Origin: Oscheius dolichura | Taxonomy: Eukaryota; Nematoda; Chromadorea; Rhabditida; Rhabditidae | NCBI GenBank assembly: GCA_932521035.1 | Contig: OW051492.1 | Span: 8,866,001-8,930,000, forward strand | DNA: 64,000 nucleotides | Direction: 5' to 3' | Part shown: positions 44,170 through 54,851 of the stretch, one piece after another | Layout of the letters: each line of letters starts with the position of its first letter | How positions within the stretch are numbered: position 1 is the stretch's first letter | The notes under the pieces: generated by a model | What the model saw: the letters and a program-made list of their open reading frames with translations, nothing else | Database searches by the model: none | What the model was told of the DNA's origin: nothing | Made by a program: the position numbers and the translations under genes

Positions 44170-44960
44170 AGAGGCAAACTTACATCTAGAATTAATTCCA
44201 ATTTGTCAAAAAAGAAGGGCTTCTTGAGACTGGCCGGCGTCTCGACGAAGTGGCCTCGAAGGCCTTCTTGGCTTGTAGATAAGGGGGTTCCGCTGTGGTG
44301 GATACAGAGAAGGAGCATTTCCATCAAAGTTGTAGAATTCTTCGGGCATACATCCATACTTCTCTCCTTTCACAATAGGCCTATCCGATATCTTGACAGC
44401 CGCCGTCTGAGAAGCATAGCATTTGCAGAAGGCGAACATCCGCCAGTGGAGGAAATGGCAAGTTAGAGATAGGTTCAGGAAGTCGGGGACAGGCAGCTGG
44501 AAGCTCGATTTTAGGCGGAAAGGAGGTGTGGGTGCCTTCATCCAATTGTGGTCTTTCTGAGCCAAGAAAAGACTAGAAAATGGACGAACCTTTGCACAAA
44601 TCTTGATTAATACATCCGTTCCCAGGAAGCAGATGTTCCTCTTGGATGGGTCAATCAGAAATGTCTCCAGATCCAAGTCGACAAATTCCGTCGGGAGACG
44701 GCGCTGGCTGTAGTCCCACAGCGACGGAACCTCCTCCTTTTTGTCAATTCCTTCGTCGACTTTCTTCATCTGGCCGGCTCTCCACTCGGCAATTGCCCAG
44801 GCCGGCATATTCCTCTTCTTTATTCCATTCATCTGTAGAATTTCTTTGCCAGACAGCTTGGCTTCCCTCTCGAAATGCATCCGGCCAAGCAGCTTTTCTT
44901 CTGTTATCCAAATACCGTCTTCATCCCGTTCGCTTTCAGCATATTTTCTGCAAATCCTTA
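44170..44960 (-). pseudogene. Damaged F-box-like paralog, left of head-to-head pair
   Basis: Reads EEVPSLWDYSQRRLPTEFVD, then CFLGTDVLIKICAK, an intron, and LPVPDFLNLSLTCHFLHWRM, an F-box-like pattern. After CMPEEFYNFDGNAPSLYP the frame shifts by about one base to LRGHFVETPASLKKPFFFD, the region matching the sister gene at 45131. The 3' exons of the sister are missing because the protease gene begins there. A different F-box-like family from the one at 18-34 kb. Confidence 0.6.
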
Positions 44961-45130
44961 TCGATATAAATATTAAAAATTAAACAAACGTGATCAGTTG
45001 CTGAAATCGATGTTCGTGGCACTGTAGGGCTTGGTCCTCTCCAGGATGTCTACCTCCTTCTCGACGTTTAGAGTCTTCAGAGCTTCTTGTCGAAGAAGAG
45101 GAAGACGAAGATATCAGGACTGCCATTGAG

Positions 45131-46539
45131 ATGGCTCCCCAGCTGCCGAAGAAAGACACCGTGATTATGTGGTCCGACGGGGCGTGTGTTGAGTTCAGCC
45201 AAATCCGCGAGGCCTATAATAACAAGCTGGGAGGAAAGAAGAAGAAGTTCGAGCAAATGGAACTGCCGAAGGACGAGATCCCGTCGCTGTGGGACTACAG
45301 CCCGCGCTGTCTCCCAAGGGAATTCGTCAACATGAAGCAGGACGCATTTCTCTCTGATCCTTCGGGGATGAATCTTTGCTTCTTGGGAGCGGAAGTGCTG
45401 GCCAAGATTTGTGCAAACGTTCGTTTTGTCACTATTTTCTTCAAAAAACCTCAATTACAGCTGCCTCCTTCGGATTTTGTGAACCTCTCGCTGACCTGCC
45501 GTTATCTTCTCTGGCGGATCTTCACCTTCTGTACCTGCTACCCTCCGAATACGGTAGAAGTCTGCATCCAAGATAGTCGCCTGTACGAATGTCGCTTCCT
45601 CTTCGGCTACTCCGGCATCCCCAAGCTGGCCTACTATTGTGACGTGGATTACACTCTGCTCAAGGATCCGTCTAACGAAGACGCAAGGGAATACATTGAC
45701 GTGCAGAAGGGACCTCGTGGACTTTTTGTTTTCCATCCGGATTGTCTCAAGAAGCCCTTTGTATTCGACACGTTGGAATTGTCTCTTCGCGTAAGCGTCT
45801 ACCTCTCCGCCCTTTAAAATTATGTCATTTTGTAGCTTGAATTCTTCCGAAAGGAGGATTATGACAGATGCCTGCCGGTTATCCTCTCCCTCCGCAAGTA
45901 TGCCCGCCGTCTGAATCTCATTATTCACTATTACCGGAATGGTTTCTCGGACTCGTTTTTTAGCGAGCCGGATACTAAGTTCTTCCTCGAGGTTTTTTTA
46001 AATCCTTTCCTTCTTTTAAATGGTCTCTTTAGGCGGTAAATCCCACCAGTCGTCTCCGTTTGCATAGATGGGATATCGCCCACGGCCGGCATTAACACTT
46101 CATCTACCCGGAGCAGCAGGTAGCCATCTTTGTTGGAAATCGAGAAACTGGCGTCTCGATTCGCCGCATTTCAACGGCTGGAAATCAGTACATGGCCTTC
46201 CAGTTGTTCTCTATTATAAAATCAAGGCCCTTTTCCCCATTCAAAGGCGCGGACGGCTCGACGGCGTATCTCGCCCGTACTGTATTCAGCCGGCTGCTCA
46301 AGGAAATTCATATTCTGTGTAAGAATCAGCTTGAAATGTTAGATAACAGTTTCAGAATTGAGGATATACTCAGCCGGTACAAGGATCTGGAAGAATATTA
46401 TTCCGAGAAGCACGGATATGTCTGGTATGCTAGGGTCACGGCAGAAGAGACCGGCAGGAAGCTGAGAATGAGGATTTGCAAAAATTGGACGAATATCTTT
46501 ATTGGAAAGGAGAAGACCTTCAACAAGATGGCTTCTTAA
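45131..46539 (+). pseudogene. F-box-like protein, right of head-to-head pair, one stop
   Basis: Starts at ATG 45131. Exons join in phase: DEIPSLWDYSPRCLPREFV and CFLGAEVLAKICAN, then LPPSDFVNLSLTCRYLLWRI (F-box-like), PRGLFVFHPDCLKKPFVFD, then LEFFRKEDYDRCLPVILSLR, and a last exon with YPEQQVAIFVGNRETGVS and DLEEYYSEKHGYVWYARVT to the stop at 46537-46539. In the last exon an in-frame TAA stands at 46093-46095 (after RWDIAHGRH). Everything else is open, so this is either a very young pseudogene, a truncated but functional protein, or a single sequence error. F-box proteins recruit targets to SCF ligases; the target is unknown. Confidence 0.55.
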
Positions 46540-46562
46540 TTCATCGAACACTCAATGTACAG

Positions 46563-47644
46563 GTAGGGACCGCAAAGTGAAAACTAAATTTGACCGTATC
46601 GCTAAGATTTGGAAACCAATCGAGAGATCTCATCGTAACTTACAACTTTTGTTTTTAGAGTAATCAAATCGGATCATCCAGTACCGAGTTGCTCGCAATT
46701 TAACAACGCTGGTGCGCAATCGGTTTCCAGAACAAGTTTTGGTCGGAAGGCCAACAATCCACCGGTCGAGGGTTCGATCCCCGCCGACGTCGAAATTTTT
46801 GCTTTTTGAGATTTTTATACCAAAACGACGCTCATAATGCGACGAAAATAATGCAATAAAAATCAGAAAAATTGAATATCACATTTTGGAGAAAAACACA
46901 AAAGATGAAAAATAATTTGAAGTGGTGCGCGATTACCTTCGAAAATTTAGGTTATTTTACCGAATTCGATCACTAAATATCATTTTTATAATTTTGGCAG
47001 CAGCCAATTTGTGTAATATTTTGTCCAGTGATTGCCAACAGTGTTTTAAACATTACTTACAAAAACAAATCATGCGGCTCTGTCCTAATATGATTGCAAA
47101 AGGCCAAAATGTGACTATTGAAAAATTACCAATTTTTCTATCACCAATTTGCAGTATATTTTACATCTTTTTTTACTATTTTTTATTGCTGCCTATACTA
47201 AATGAGCTGGGTAAAATTATAAAATCAATTAGAAGCGGTGATATTAAAGAAAATTATGCTTTCTTCCTCGTGCAAAGTTTGCATATTTTAAGCATTATAT
47301 AAATTTTTGGCAGCAGCACATTGTTTCAATTTTTTTTATTGATAATATCTACATCAAAAGCACTATTAAAAACAATAATAAAAATATGCGGCTCTATTCG
47401 CACCGCTAAGATATGAGCACATTTAATTTTAACGTTGTTGTTTTTTATAGAAACTGGCGTTTTTATAAAAAAGTAAAAGCGCCATTCGATTCTCCATCTA
47501 ATTTTAGTTTCTAGGTGTCATTTTCAACTCGAAATAATGTATAACAACGGCGTACCGAAGCCTTTTGTAACGGGCGCACCCAAATACCAAAATTCCTGAA
47601 CAAAAAGTGTTGCCGCCCTGGCGCGCGCCTTTGCGGTCCCTACA
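46563..47644. mobile_element. About 1.08 kb TIR element with tRNA-like block
   Basis: The left end GTAGGGACCGCAAAG is matched exactly inverted by CTTTGCGGTCCCTAC at the right. Inside are a tRNA-like block (46707-46792) and an AT-rich open frame without ATG (46922-47302) whose product is hydrophobic (FIILAAANLCNILSS, IFYIFFYYFLLLPIL). TTTTGGCAGCAGC occurs twice (about 46994 and 47306). It abuts the truncated GPI-type gene at 47646. Confidence 0.65.
46707..46792 (+). repeat. tRNA-like (pol III-type) block
   Basis: CTGGTGCGCAATCGGTTTCC (A-box-like) and GAGGGTTCGATCCCCGCC (B box) with an unusually long interval, as for a class II tRNA. Read as a SINE-like head. Confidence 0.5.
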
Positions 47645-47645
47645 T

Positions 47646-48310
47646 AAAGAAGTAGACTTCAATCGCAGCTTTGGGAGTCGTGGGAGAATCTATAGGCCTG
47701 ACAGTCGTTGTAGCCGGGACACCCGGTGTGGTAGTCGAGGTACCCGCTCCTTGTTCAATGACAAATGTCACATAGGATCCTCGGCTAGGTACATCTCCGC
47801 CCCCAATGTAGATTCGACTGGCAAGACTCGGTTGAACCTGGATTGTCTTGGGGGTGCCAACATTTTTAGTGTAATCAAAATCCACTCTGAATAAAGTAGC
47901 TCATTAAATGTGACAGTATTCACCTGTGATCATCCGTTATTCCATCTACATAGAACCCCAAATAAGCATTAGCACCCGGCGGGGCATAGGTTGTATTGAC
48001 CGTCAGGGTAATATTATAGGGGTAGGGGACCGGATCGAGATCCAACGAGCCGCTTGACAGATAACTCGAAGCCAACGGATAAAAGGTCGTCATCAAGAAA
48101 CCTTGTCGGCTCAAGACCGGCTCGGTGTTGGATAGATTGTTCCCTGAAAGACGAAAAAATTGAACAAAGACCTAAAACTCACATTGAAGAGAGCCCAGAC
48201 TAAACTCCAAAGTAGCCGAACCATTGGCTAGGTAAAATGTTCGGGCATTTCCAGCGAAGTTTTGAGGCAGGAGACTGGCTTTATTTTGCTGGCTAAAACT
48301 TTTAACTTTC
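47646..48310 (-). pseudogene. Truncated copy of the CUB-like/GPI-type gene end
   Basis: Matches the last exons of the gene at 9548-12620: NKASLLPQNFAGNARTFYLA, QGFLMTTFYPLASSYLSSGS, AYLGFYVDGITDDHR, then a 39-base intron and VDFDYTKNVGTPKTIQVQPS. The hydrophobic GPI tail is replaced by FFM and a stop where the TIR element begins. The upstream exons are absent. Confidence 0.75.
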
Positions 48311-48339
48311 TTGTCCCATGAGCTAATAAATGACCGGTG

Positions 48340-48480
48340 AGAAAAGTGCGAAACAACCGCCCAAGGCTTCCGGGCCACGCCAATTGGCGAATTTTTAACA
48401 GCCGCACGAGGCTTCCGGGCCACGCCAATTGGCGAATTTTTAACAGCCGCCCGAGGCTTCCGGGCCACGCCAGTGGGGGA
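48340..48480. repeat. Tandem repeat, unit about 48 bases, three copies
   Basis: GGCTTCCGGGCCACGCCAAT then TGGCGAATTTTTAACAGCCG repeats nearly exactly. The first copy of the duplication (6520-6600) has fewer and more diverged units. Confidence 0.85.
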
Positions 48481-48783
48481 CCTCGTTTTCTGGGCGCTTT
48501 TCGCTATCTCACGCCCTGTTCTCTGCTGAAATTGACCGATATTTATTTTATCACGGTTTTGTTTTCTAATTTCATATTATATTTCTAATTATATATTAGT
48601 TTACCTATTACAAAAGCCGCGTATCCCTCCTTCTTGGGTGTGCCCATGTAATTTCCTCGCTAGCTTCATATCTATCTAATCTTATCTATAAATCTATTTA
48701 ATCTAATTGAGGACCTGTTCGATTCTGTCTCCCCCAGAGACTGAGAATCTCTCCTTCTCCAGAGATGGACGAGTTTCCAGTAG

Positions 48784-50719
48784 GAAGTGAGTGTGGCTCC
48801 ATTGTTGAAATTAGCCTCAGTTCCAGCTGTAATCGAAGCTTTTAGCGAGGTCAATAACAGCATTGCTCTGGGTGGATTGAATTTTACTCAAGCTGCTCCA
48901 GCAATCGCTATGTACACTCAGGTCGCTGGAATAGTCCTATCTCTAGCTGGCACCTTCGTGCCTGACGAGTACAAAAGATCTGACGATACCAAATTAATTA
49001 TGAAGGAGCTGGGAAACTTGCAGAACACAGTCACCCGGGTAATCCACTTGATGCTCTAGTTCAGCCATAAAATTGTTCTAGCTACACGAAGAGATGAGAC
49101 AGGACTTCAGGAGTGTTGAATCGTTGATCGTGCACCACAGTTTTACGAAGGTTAGCATGGTGATTTCGGTTCTATTGTCGAATTCTGAATGTTTGCTGTT
49201 ATAGATAGCTTTCTCTTAAGTATATGATGCTAAGAACAGTAGGATAGAGCCGCCTTGATCTGCTCTACAAGATACTGCTTGAATTTTAGCAAACATTCAA
49301 GAAATGAACAAGTTACAGATCCAAACGCGGCGGGGAAATTTCATTGACCGGCTAATGCACAATTGCGCCGTGATTTCATACCCTGGCCCTATTCAAATTG
49401 ATGGTAAACCGTCTTTCATGGGTGACGGTAGCCGTCTTATACTTACCGGTTCACTCGGTCATTCCTCTCTTTTTCAGGATATTATAAACAAAGTGGACAA
49501 TCAGCAGCGCTACCTGGAGAATCTACTTGGCACCCCATCGAATCAGTCCATAGAACAGTTCAAACACGAGTGTAACACCCGACGGCCACAGACTTTGCTC
49601 TTGGTTAGACACCCTTTTCCCTATAAAATTCGCTTCCAGGACATAATCAGTGCGATCGATCACGATGTCACCAACCCGATAAAGTACTGTCTGAATGCCG
49701 ATCCGTTAAATTCATGGGAAATTGTCATCAAATGGAGGAAGCAGATAGAAAACCTGGCAGGAACATTGGTATGGTTTATTTTATTTTAAAGGAAACGTGA
49801 CAATAGCGGGAATTTTAAATGGATTGTCTCACTCCGTTCCAGGGACTCGATTTCCATTGAGCGGATGCTATTTTTCCATGTTTATTTGATATATTTCAGG
49901 CGATGCTCCACGGAGTATTCTCTGGTCTAAATGGTTGGAAGGGCGATGGAACGATGGTCGCCAATATCAAAGAACTTGGGAGGGTGTTGGGTAAGTTCGA
50001 GCAGAATTTCAAGGTGGCAATTAGCAACACAATGACAGTCCACTTTTCAGTTGGATTACTGGAGTTCAGTCGCCACCTTTGTGGAGAGGACAATGGATAG
50101 AAAGGCCAGCCATATGGAAAAAGCTGAGAGTATCACCAATAAGCTCGAGAAAATATACACCACGTATGTTTTTCTATTTATTTTCTAGAATCTATTTTCA
50201 GGGATCAGTTCTTGATCCTCGTTTATGATAGTACTGAAGGATCTGACAACCATGTCTTCTATTTCAGGAACGAAAGTCAGGCACTTTTCCGTTTTCGTCG
50301 AGGAGGCAGTTGTGTAGTTGTCTATGCCAGTAAAACAATTCACAACATCAGTGACGATGCTTTTCAACAATTCGCCGATAATTTTCCAAAGAGTGAGGAA
50401 TTTCCGTAAGAAAAGTTTCAAGCCTAATCACAAAGGAAAATCTTGTAGACGTGGGTATACCTTGGCTGAGCGGGCAAAGTGGATATATGAAGAACAATAC
50501 GGCCAGGTTCCTCTTTCTGATGACGTCTGGCGAAGTATGACCGAAGCAGAAAAACAGAAGTTTTTATTAATTAAAGCTGCAAGAAATTACGGCTTTGTTG
50601 GTAATATTAGAACTAGTTTGAATATAGTCTACTGTCGTACGAAAGGCAGGTGGGTGGGTGGCTGCCACAAAGTGGAGGTGGATGTAGATTCTGCGACGTA
50701 TTTTGCTCGTTTGAACTAA
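48784..50719 (+). CDS. Unrecognised multi-exon gene, intact duplicate
   Basis: Exons that join in phase: VAPLLKLASVPAVIEAFSEV and MYTQVAGIVLSLAG (hydrophobic) to NTVTR; LHEEMRQDFRSVESLIVHHS; MNKLQIQTRRGNFIDRL through FQDIISAIDHDVTNPIKYCL; MLHGVFSGLNGWKGDG to FKLDYWSSVATFVERTM; DQFLILVYDSTEGSDNHVFY; and RGYTLAERAKWIYEEQYGQ to FARLN. The join near 49290 is not settled. The 5' exon with a start codon was not found; the first listed exon begins after a TAG acceptor. N-terminal hydrophobicity suggests a signal or membrane anchor. The sequence looks like a nematode lineage-specific extracellular family, but I do not recognise it. The copy at 7093-9336 is broken, so this may be the working gene. Confidence 0.6.
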
Positions 50720-50963
50720 TTGAAACGTGCAAACTTCTACCATTTTGCTATCGTTGAAGAAGCCTTGATTGTATTTTTTCTGGTTATTTGGTTGTATCAT
50801 GTCATTCGTCCAAACAACACTAAACGGAATAAATTGTAGTAGAACGGGTGTTTCATCTCAATACATCAAGAAGGCCGTAGCGGTGGAAATGGTATTGGAT
50901 ATACGCTGTAAAACAAAGGAAAAAGTTTATTATCAATTTAAAACCCTCAACGAGAGTGAGCAA

Positions 50964-51926
50964 TTACCGGTTAGACGAAAGAAACAGCATCGAGAACACA
51001 GTAACCACTAAGAAATAGACTTCAACCGCAGCTTTGGGAGTCCTGGGAGCACCTGTAGGTCCTGCAGCGGCGGTGGAAACTACTGTAGTCGTCAGCGTGG
51101 TCGTGGTCGGAGCCTTTGTATGTGTTGTGAGTACTGTAGGCCCGGGAGAAGTTCTGGGGGGTGATGTGGCGGTGTTCGCCGTCGTTTGTATTGTAATGGC
51201 TTCCGGTTCAATAAAATATGTTCCATAGGAGCCATGGCTAGGGCCAGAACGACCCCACAGATTGATCCTACAGTAGGTATTGGCCTCGACGTGGATCACT
51301 ATGGGAGTTCCTACATTTGTATGGACGTCGAAGGCCAGCCTGAAAATTTTGTGTTTGTATAATTAAATAAGCGCGAAATAGCCAGAAATTCCTACTTTTG
51401 GAAAGCCGTTCCATTTTTGTCAAATTCCAAAAAGGCATTGGCCTTCGACGGGGCGTTGGTTGTGGCTGTCAGTGTTATTTTATAGGAATAGGCGACCGCT
51501 TCCAGATCCAGCGATCCTCCGTACATATTACTCAAATAGAAGGGATAGAAATTGGTCATTAGGAATCCTTGGCGATGGATTAATGGCAGTCCGATTTCCT
51601 CTAAACCTATATTGAAGGACCGTTGTTGGCTTCTACATCATAGCCGTCAATCCTTAGGTATCCATCTGAATGAATATCTTTAACAAAAAAAGAGAAAATC
51701 ACTTACCAAAACAAATAACTCCACACCAGCCAAAGAAAAGTTGTGGACTACCAGCTGGTATAATAACTATGTGGTAATCTCGACTACGGCAGTTGTATGT
51801 CCTATAAGTAAAAGTATTTAGCCTAGTGAAGTGTACTTACTGCGGTTTTTGATTATCTAAAAGTGGAATATCCGGTGCTGCTGCAACTTTTTTTTTATTT
51901 CTAGGCGGAGGCATATTACCTGAAAA
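50964..51926 (-). pseudogene. GPI-type family member with unusual N-terminus
   Basis: The C-terminal exons are typical: HRQGFLMTNFYPFYLSNMYG, ANTYCRINLWGRSGPSHGSY, a Thr-rich stretch (TTHTKAPTTTTLTTTVV) and hydrophobic YFLVVTVFSMLFL. Upstream exons give MPPPRNKKKVAAAPDIPLL, TYNCRSRDYHIVIIPAGS and LFFGWCGVICFDGYLRIDG. No signal peptide is seen: the first ATG follows an acceptor and opens into a basic stretch. Near 51620 the frame must move by one base to pass from VEANNG to IGLPLIHRQ. It is thus probably a broken or chimeric member. Confidence 0.5.
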
Positions 51927-52852
51927 GAAACATTTATAAGAAGAAACAAATGTGAGAGAGAAAAATAAAAGATAAGGAATGTTGCCAAGTATTCAAACTG
52001 TGATGTTTTCACTTGCACGCTATTGTATGGCTGTAGATTCTACAGTGTAGAATGAAAATAAACACAAACTTGATTGAAACGAGGAAATAATCAAAATATT
52101 GTCTTGCTATCTAATTTATAAACAAAAATATCAACTGAATGTATGCAGCTCTTATTTAGAGTAGAACTACAACTGAAACAGCATATTTACAACAAGGGGC
52201 AGCAAACAAAGAAGAGAGAAAATGAAAGAGCACTGAAACATTACAAAATGACAATTTTTGAAGGCGGCAAGCATTTAGGCGGTCCAAGTTTGCCGTCTAG
52301 ATGGGTCAGATTCCGGGCAAATTGTATATCACATACGCACATACACTGTATATCGCATACATTTGCAAATCACATAATTGTTTTTCACATACGGATCTGG
52401 ATTTAATTATTCTGGCTGTTTCCATCCATTTCCTTCATGTTTCTATATCAGAAAAATATGGAGAACAACATAGGGTAGGTTTAAAAAAGAAATATCAAAA
52501 AACGGTTCAGGAAAATAGGATTTCTCAATATGCCTGCCTCTCTGGGCATAGTAGTCACTGAATCTTTTTTTTGATTTTTTGATGGTTTTTGCTCTGGTAA
52601 ACATGTAATTATCATTAATTAGGACTAAAACTTACCCTAGAAGATTGTTTTGAGCAGTAATAACAACGGCAGCCAGAGTTACAAACAGTTAATGCATATT
52701 TATTGAGGGAGAAGCGTATTTCTGCTAATGCCTACGTTTACATCCTTCTAATTGATAGAATATATATTCTATTTAATATATTGGATCATATTTATGTAGA
52801 ATTATACCTCAGAAAGGTAAAAAATAAAAGCAAAAAAGTAAAACAGGCAAAA

Positions 52853-52925
52853 GAATCGAACCCAAGCGAAAATTTTTGTAATCGAGCATCAATCCATTCA
52901 GCTACCTATGCTTTCTAACCCTAGC
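52853..52925 (-). repeat. tRNA-like (pol III-type) block
   Basis: Minus strand: TAGGTAGCTGAATGGATTGA (A box) and CTTGGGTTCGATTCTTTTG (B box), tRNA-like spacing, inside the 2.4 kb element. Confidence 0.5.
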
Positions 52926-53206
52926 ATTTTAGAAAATACACAAGCAATTTTTTTCATTTCTGCACAACAACTTTTGCCATTCTTTCTCCTACTGCCACCA
53001 AATCTACCATTATATTCATTTGCATTGTTATGTTCCTGGGCCAAAAAGTTGTGAGGAAGAAGCCTGGACAGGTTAGAAGGCATGAAATGAAGGAGAACTG
53101 AAGTTATACCGATAAAACGAATTCAGTTCGGTGCGCATCACTTCTCCTGTCTCAAATCAAATCGTGTGACATTCTTTTCACTCTTTTCTACGTTTTTACC
53201 GTTGAT

Positions 53207-53600
53207 TAGGACCTGAACTTACCCTTGAAGATAAGTATCGTTTAGAATAACATCTACAAAAAAAGTTCTGAGGGTTGGCAGGGTGACATTCGCAGTTACT
53301 CAAGAACTTTCTTATTTCCTTTTGTTTTTGTTATATTTTGTGTATTCCTGACTTAAGTAGTATATATAAAATGACTTCCCGTAGATTATTGGCATCAAGA
53401 GGAAAGAATTTCAGAGAAAAATCGAAAATATCGTTACTTTACCTCCCCATCCCCGTAGCATTCTAATTCTCAATTCATTGTCTTTCCTTGGGATAATTTT
53501 ATGTTTTTAACGTTTGTTAGGACGTAAACATACCTTAGAAAATGACTACAAGTTAGAATATCATCTACAAAAGAAGTTGTGGGTGTCGGTAGGTTGTAAA
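53207..53600. repeat. Diverged direct repeat, unit about 305 bases
   Basis: TTAGGACCTGAACTTACCC and, later, TTAGGACGTAAACATACC are each followed by ATCATCTACAAAAGAAGTT-type sequence. A third, weaker start is at about 52619. On the minus strand each contains a GTAAGT or GTATGT donor, so the unit may be a repeated exon end. Confidence 0.55.
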
Positions 53601-53702
53601 TCCATTGAATTACCATCTCTTCCTATTTTTTGTAATGAGAACATTTTTATATCACAAAACATAACAATAACAAAACAACTGAGTATAACAAATACACAAA
53701 AA

Positions 53703-54641
53703 CTATAGAAATCGATAAATGTAAGGTGAAGCATCTCGGGAACCGTAATCCTCCGATGAGGCTGTAATCGATTCTCGCTCAAAACTAAAATTGTGAAGCC
53801 TCTGATCACTGAAACAAAAATGTTTAACTTAGGGATGTATAAAACGTACGCTCCAATTGGTTGCCGTTCTTTTTTAACTACGGCACTCTTCTTGGATCCT
53901 CGTCGTCCTTTGTAATTTTTCTTTTCACCTGCCTTATTGGTTTGAAGATTCAACTTCCGCTGATACAGGCTATCTAAAGTTTCAAAGTCGGACTGAAGTA
54001 AATCCAGTAACGACGTCTTTCCATCGTCGTCCGCATTCATTAGTACCGCTAATCTATAAAAAGGTAAAAGGAACCAGTCTACCTTACTTAAGTTCACAAA
54101 TTATCGCATCACAAGCATAGCATTTAAACAGGTGTGTAGACACAGACAGTACAGTGGATTTCTTAGCATTTGTAATTGTTATAGCTAATTCGTCATTGAT
54201 AGTTACTGATAGCGCTTCGGCGTCTTTTATCAATTTCTGCTTTGACAAAGATGATCTTCCTAAATAAGAGTTTAGCAGAGAAAAGAAAGATTATCATGAA
54301 AGATTCATTCGGGGAGTAACTAAATCTAAATCCACCACAAATACGTGCTTTCAATCCGTAATAATGAAACAAATCCGTTGATAGATTTAACAACCTGTAA
54401 CTAGCATTATCAATAACAACATTTTTTCTTACCAGTGTTTGCTGCTTTCATCAAGCGGTATTGTATCTAGAAATAGAGCCCAATTCGTATTAAATATGTC
54501 AATCGAGTAAACTTCGTCCAGTAAGCCTACAAAAATAAGTTTTAGGCAAACGACTATACCTAATATTCTATGGTTAGTTCCGGTACCAAATAAACGTCCG
54601 TAAATTCGTTTAGCAATATCATCATTTAAATGAGATCGCAA
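53703..54641 (-). CDS. Unrecognised spliced gene inside the TIR element
   Basis: Six exons join in phase from ATG at 54639-54641 to the stop at 53703-53705, about 255 residues. Segments in order: MRSHLNDDIAKRIYGRLFGT, LLDEVYSIDIFNTNWALFLD, LLNLSTDLFHYYGLKARICG, DAEALSVTINDELAITITNA, a cysteine pair in HLFKCYACDAIICELK, an acidic LMNADDDGKTSLLDLLQSDF, a basic NYKGRRGSKKSAVVKKERQ, and a final SFERESITASSEDYGS. No catalytic triad, helicase or zinc-ribbon pattern of known transposases stands out, though CYAC could be half a metal site. The basic stretch could be nuclear-localising. It could be an accessory transposon protein or a captured host gene. Confidence 0.55.
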
Positions 54642-54851
54642 ATTATCAATTATGTGATTTGCAAATGTATGCGAGGTACAAATATGTGATTTGCAAATTT
54701 ATGCGATATACAGTGTATGTGCGTATGTGATATACAATTTGCCAGTTTCGGATGGGATTTTCCCCTTCCATTCTGCCTGCAGTACCCCAAGATTGTCTCA
54801 TCGATATTTGATATGTTTATATCAAAAATATCAAATTTGTTCATTTCACAC

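Larger units (their letters stand above)
52318..54742. mobile_element. 2.4 kb element with long TIRs and a spliced gene
   Basis: The left arm GCAAATTGTATATCACATAC / GCACATACACTGTATATCGC / ATACATTTGCAAATCACATA is repeated inverted at 54650-54742. The interior is AT-rich, holds a minus-strand gene (53703-54641), a tRNA-like block (52853-52925) and a diverged tandem repeat (53207-53600). No DDE transposase motif is recognised. Confidence 0.75.

Noticed and set aside
45455-45928. A 157-codon minus-strand open frame
   Set aside because: Antisense to the F-box-like gene at 45131, whose frame shows family motifs and proper splice sites.
46922-47302. A 126-codon membrane-protein-like frame
   Set aside because: No ATG, very AT-rich, and inside a TIR element; hydrophobicity is expected from T-rich codons alone.
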